NCBI GenBank assembly: GCA_947384955.1
Contig: CANDJC010000003.1
Coordinates: forward strand, 1-64,000
Direction: 5' to 3'
Origin: an uncultured Eubacterium sp.
Lineage (GTDB): Bacteria; Bacillota; Clostridia; Lachnospirales; Lachnospiraceae
DNA length: 64,000 nt
The stretch's first letter is position 1, and every line of letters starts with the position of its first letter. The notes beneath the pieces were generated by a model. The model was not told where the DNA came from. It saw nothing but the letters and a program-made list of their open reading frames with translations, and did no database searches. A program made the position numbers and the translations under genes. Shown here in pieces: positions 61,906 to 64,000 of this stretch.

Positions 61906-64000
61906 GCCGTCCGGCATAATTGCCCTGTTTCCATCCGAATCACCGCCATTTGCACTGCCTGCTCCCGACTGACCGCTGTTTCCGCCTGTACCGCCAGAAC
62001 TGCCGCCTGCTCCCGCACTGCCGCCGCTGGAGCTGCCCGTTCCGCCCGCATTGCCGCCGGAACCGCCCGTACCTGTGCCGCCTACATTGCTGCCCGAGCT
62101 GCCCGTTCCGCCAGAGCTGCCGCCAGAACTGCCATTGCCACCGGAACTGCCGCCTGTGCCGCTGCCTGTCCCTACACCGCCGCTATTCTGCTGCACCGGC
62201 GCTTTGCCAAGGCTGACCGTAATCTTCACCGTGCTTCCTTTTGCCGCCTTCGAGCCGTTTTCCACGCTCTGCCTGATAACCAGCCCCTGCGCTGCCTGTT
62301 CGCTGTATTCTGTCGCGATTTCTGCCGTAAGCCCGGCCTTTTCTAACTTCTTCACTGCCTGCTCCTGAGTCAGATATACAAGCTCTGGAATCTGCACCAT
62401 TTCCGGCCCCTTGCTGATAACAAGACGAATCGGCTCATTTGTACGCACGGTTTCTCCGGCCTTCGGCGACTGGCTGATGATTCTGCCTTTTTCTGCTTTT
62501 GTACTGTATTTATTTTTTACCTCGCCAATCAGATAAGTAAATCCGCTCTGTTTTTTCAGCTTCGCTAACTGCTTCATTGCTTTGTCCTTTGTCAGTCCGG
62601 TAAGATCCGGTACTTCTAAAAGAGCCGTTTCTTCCGAAAGGCTTCCAAGCGAAACCGACAGTGTAATTTCCGTCTGCACTGCTATCCGCTCTTCCGCCGG
62701 GATATTCTGCTCAATGACTCTGCCTTTTTCGACAACGTCGCTGTATTCCTCCTGTATGCCGTCCTGTTTTAAAATCAGGTTCTGCCCCGCAATAAGCTCT
62801 GCGGCTTCTTCCTCCGTCATACCGGCTAAGTCCGGCATCATGACTTCCTCCTGCCCGCCGCTCATAATGACCTGAATGGTTTCCTCCGCTTCCGCTACCG
62901 CGCCGTCCCTCGGGGTCTGGCTTAATATTTTATTTTTTGCAATGCTTTCACTGTAATTCATGCCACTGATAATCAGGCCCAGGTTTTTTTCCTTTAACAA
63001 AACCTCCGCTTCTTCATAGCTCATGCCCGACACATTCGGCACATACCGCTGGCTGCCGCTTAACGCCGCCATGCCGTCCGCGCTTGTGATTTCTTTTTTG
63101 GTAAATCCCAGATTTCCGGTTGCAAACAGGCCGATGCAGATGCAGACAAGCACACAGGCAGCTGCGGCTGTCAGTTTCATCCAAAGCGGCAGCTGCCAGC
63201 TGATTTTGTTATCTGTTTTTTCTATAATGCGCTCGACATCCTCTTTGCCGCCCAGTGCCCGGATAAAGCTGTCTGCATCCTGTATGCGGTATTCCTGGCG
63301 CACATTTAAGCTGTTCATAATCGCGTTTTCAATATTCGGGTCAATTTGAATGCCCAGTTCTGAAGGCGGCTTCACATGGTCTTCTGCCAGCCTTTGAATA
63401 GATTCTTCCGGCCTTTTGCCCGTAATCATGCAGTAAGTCGTGGCCCCGAGCGCATACATGTCTGTCCACGGCCCCTGTTCGCCATGGCTTCGGTACTGTT
63501 CTTCTGGCGCAAATCCCGGCTTTAGGATAACCGAAAGGCTCTTGGACTGTACGGCTGTCGCATACCTGGCTGCGCCAAAATCCAGAATTTTGACCCGGCC
63601 TGCTTTTGTAATAAAAATATTATCCGGCGCAATGTCACGGTGGATGATTCCCTCTTTATGGACTGCCGAAAGCCCGCGCAGCACGGAAAGCGCTATGGCC
63701 CTTGCCTGTTCGACCGAAATGCGCCTGCGCTTGCGCAGCACCTCCTTAACTGTTACGCCGTCCAGGAATTCCATGACAATATAGCCGCTTTCGTTTTCCT
63801 CAAAACAGTCGTAAATGTCGACCGTTTCCACCACCGCGTTAAATTTCGCAAGCCGCCTTGCTTCATACAGAAAGCTTTCCAGCCCGGCCTGAAACTGCTC
63901 GGCTGCTTCTCCCGAAAAAACCGTCACGCGCCTGGAGCCATAGCTCCTTGTCGCAAAATCACTCGGCAGGTATTCCTTTACCGCTACTTTGCGGTGCAGC
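61885..64000 (-). CDS. Ser/Thr protein kinase with PASTA repeats (partial, 5' end beyond window)
   Basis: C-terminal 705 codons of a membrane kinase; the start is outside the window. Visible kinase elements: VAVKEYLPSDFA (ATP lysine), YIVMEFLDGVT, IIHRDIAPDNIFI and KILDFGAAR. A membrane helix (LTAAAACVLVCICIGLFA) is followed by four PASTA repeats (e.g. MPDLAGMTEEEAAELIAGQN, VPDLTGLTKDKAMKQLAKLK) and then an unusual 100-residue Gly/Ser/Thr tail (GSGGNAGGTGSSSGGS). PASTA kinases sense cell-wall fragments and control division and wall synthesis. The tail resembles linkers of the nearby BspA-like proteins. Confidence 0.92.
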   Translation of the reverse strand, partial: LHRKVAVKEYLPSDFATRSYGSRRVTVFSGEAAEQFQAGLESFLYEARRLAKFNAVVETVDIYDCFEENESGYIVMEFLDGVTVKEVLRKRRRISVEQARAIALSVLRGLSAVHKEGIIHRDIAPDNIFITKAGRVKILDFGAARYATAVQSKSLSVILKPGFAPEEQYRSHGEQGPWTDMYALGATTYCMITGKRPEESIQRLAEDHVKPPSELGIQIDPNIENAIMNSLNVRQEYRIQDADSFIRALGGKEDVERIIEKTDNKISWQLPLWMKLTAAAACVLVCICIGLFATGNLGFTKKEITSADGMAALSGSQRYVPNVSGMSYEEAEVLLKEKNLGLIISGMNYSESIAKNKILSQTPRDGAVAEAEETIQVIMSGGQEEVMMPDLAGMTEEEAAELIAGQNLILKQDGIQEEYSDVVEKGRVIEQNIPAEERIAVQTEITLSVSLGSLSEETALLEVPDLTGLTKDKAMKQLAKLKKQSGFTYLIGEVKNKYSTKAEKGRIISQSPKAGETVRTNEPIRLVISKGPEMVQIPELVYLTQEQAVKKLEKAGLTAEIATEYSEQAAQGLVIRQSVENGSKAAKGSTVKITVSLGKAPVQQNSGGVGTGSGTGGSSGGNGSSGGSSGGTGSSGSNVGGTGTGGSGGNAGGTGSSSGGSAGAGGSSGGTGGNSGQSGAGSANGGDSDGNRAIMPDGGSFMVE

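Overview
The window looks like a chromosome segment of a gut-type low/medium G+C Firmicute, most likely a member of the Lachnospiraceae. This rests on content, not on a database search: a class 1B pyrimidine operon with pyrK, class B sortase, BspA-like leucine-rich surface proteins, cohesin/dockerin modules, MecI/M56 regulators, PASTA kinase and strong AGGAGG ribosome-binding sites. No rRNA, tRNA, CRISPR array or phage was seen.

Layout. 0.1-9.6 kb: a HigA-like antitoxin with a broken toxin, an ABC exporter (ATPase plus FtsX permease), a Uma2 protein, an AAA-ATPase/nuclease-like protein, an OmpR-type two-component pair and an inositol-phosphatase-family enzyme. 9.6-11.0 kb: a GNAT acetyltransferase in an accessory insert. 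11.1-18.9 kb: a repeat-rich protein, a BlaI/M56 pair, and a MoxR-DUF58-transglutaminase operon interrupted by a second, internally deleted Uma2. 19-23 kb: pyrC-pyrF-pyrK-pyrD. 23-28.4 kb: HicAB, TPR lipoprotein, asnS, a trigger-factor-like lipoprotein and a small membrane protein. 28.4-34 kb: two tiny membrane ORFs behind an 11-bp direct-repeat array, an accessory island (RHH proteins, RelE-type toxin, IS3 remnant), then KdpD/KdpE-like regulators with no kdpABC. 34-43.8 kb: secreted proteins, an Rpn-like nuclease, esterase/AraC/MFS genes and a sortase B. 43.8-45.3 kb: a HipA-like kinase locus and a possible type I toxin/antisense RNA locus. 45.4-60.8 kb: two cohesin-like proteins and three giant paralogous BspA-like surface proteins. 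60.9-64 kb: PP2C phosphatase and PASTA-type Ser/Thr kinase, the latter cut by the window edge.

The most striking signal is a dispersed element of about 280-300 bp (six copies, A-F). Each is a long stem-loop whose two outer arms match each other within a copy but differ between copies, and whose inner stems also show paired substitutions. The copies alternate in orientation and form three inverted pairs (A/B, C/D, E/F), each bracketing a small accessory cargo: HigA with a broken toxin, GNAT, and the toxin-antitoxin/IS3 island. Within each pair one copy carries one arm family and the other copy the second. This may be a composite mobile unit or a structured RNA/DNA element that I cannot match to a named family.

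Functional links: the two-component pair at 6.8-8.8 kb probably controls the ABC exporter, whose promoter has 11-bp boxes. The BlaI repressor has a perfect palindrome in front of it. The sortase, cohesin/dockerin, BspA-like proteins and the PASTA kinase/PP2C pair together form a large cell-surface block.
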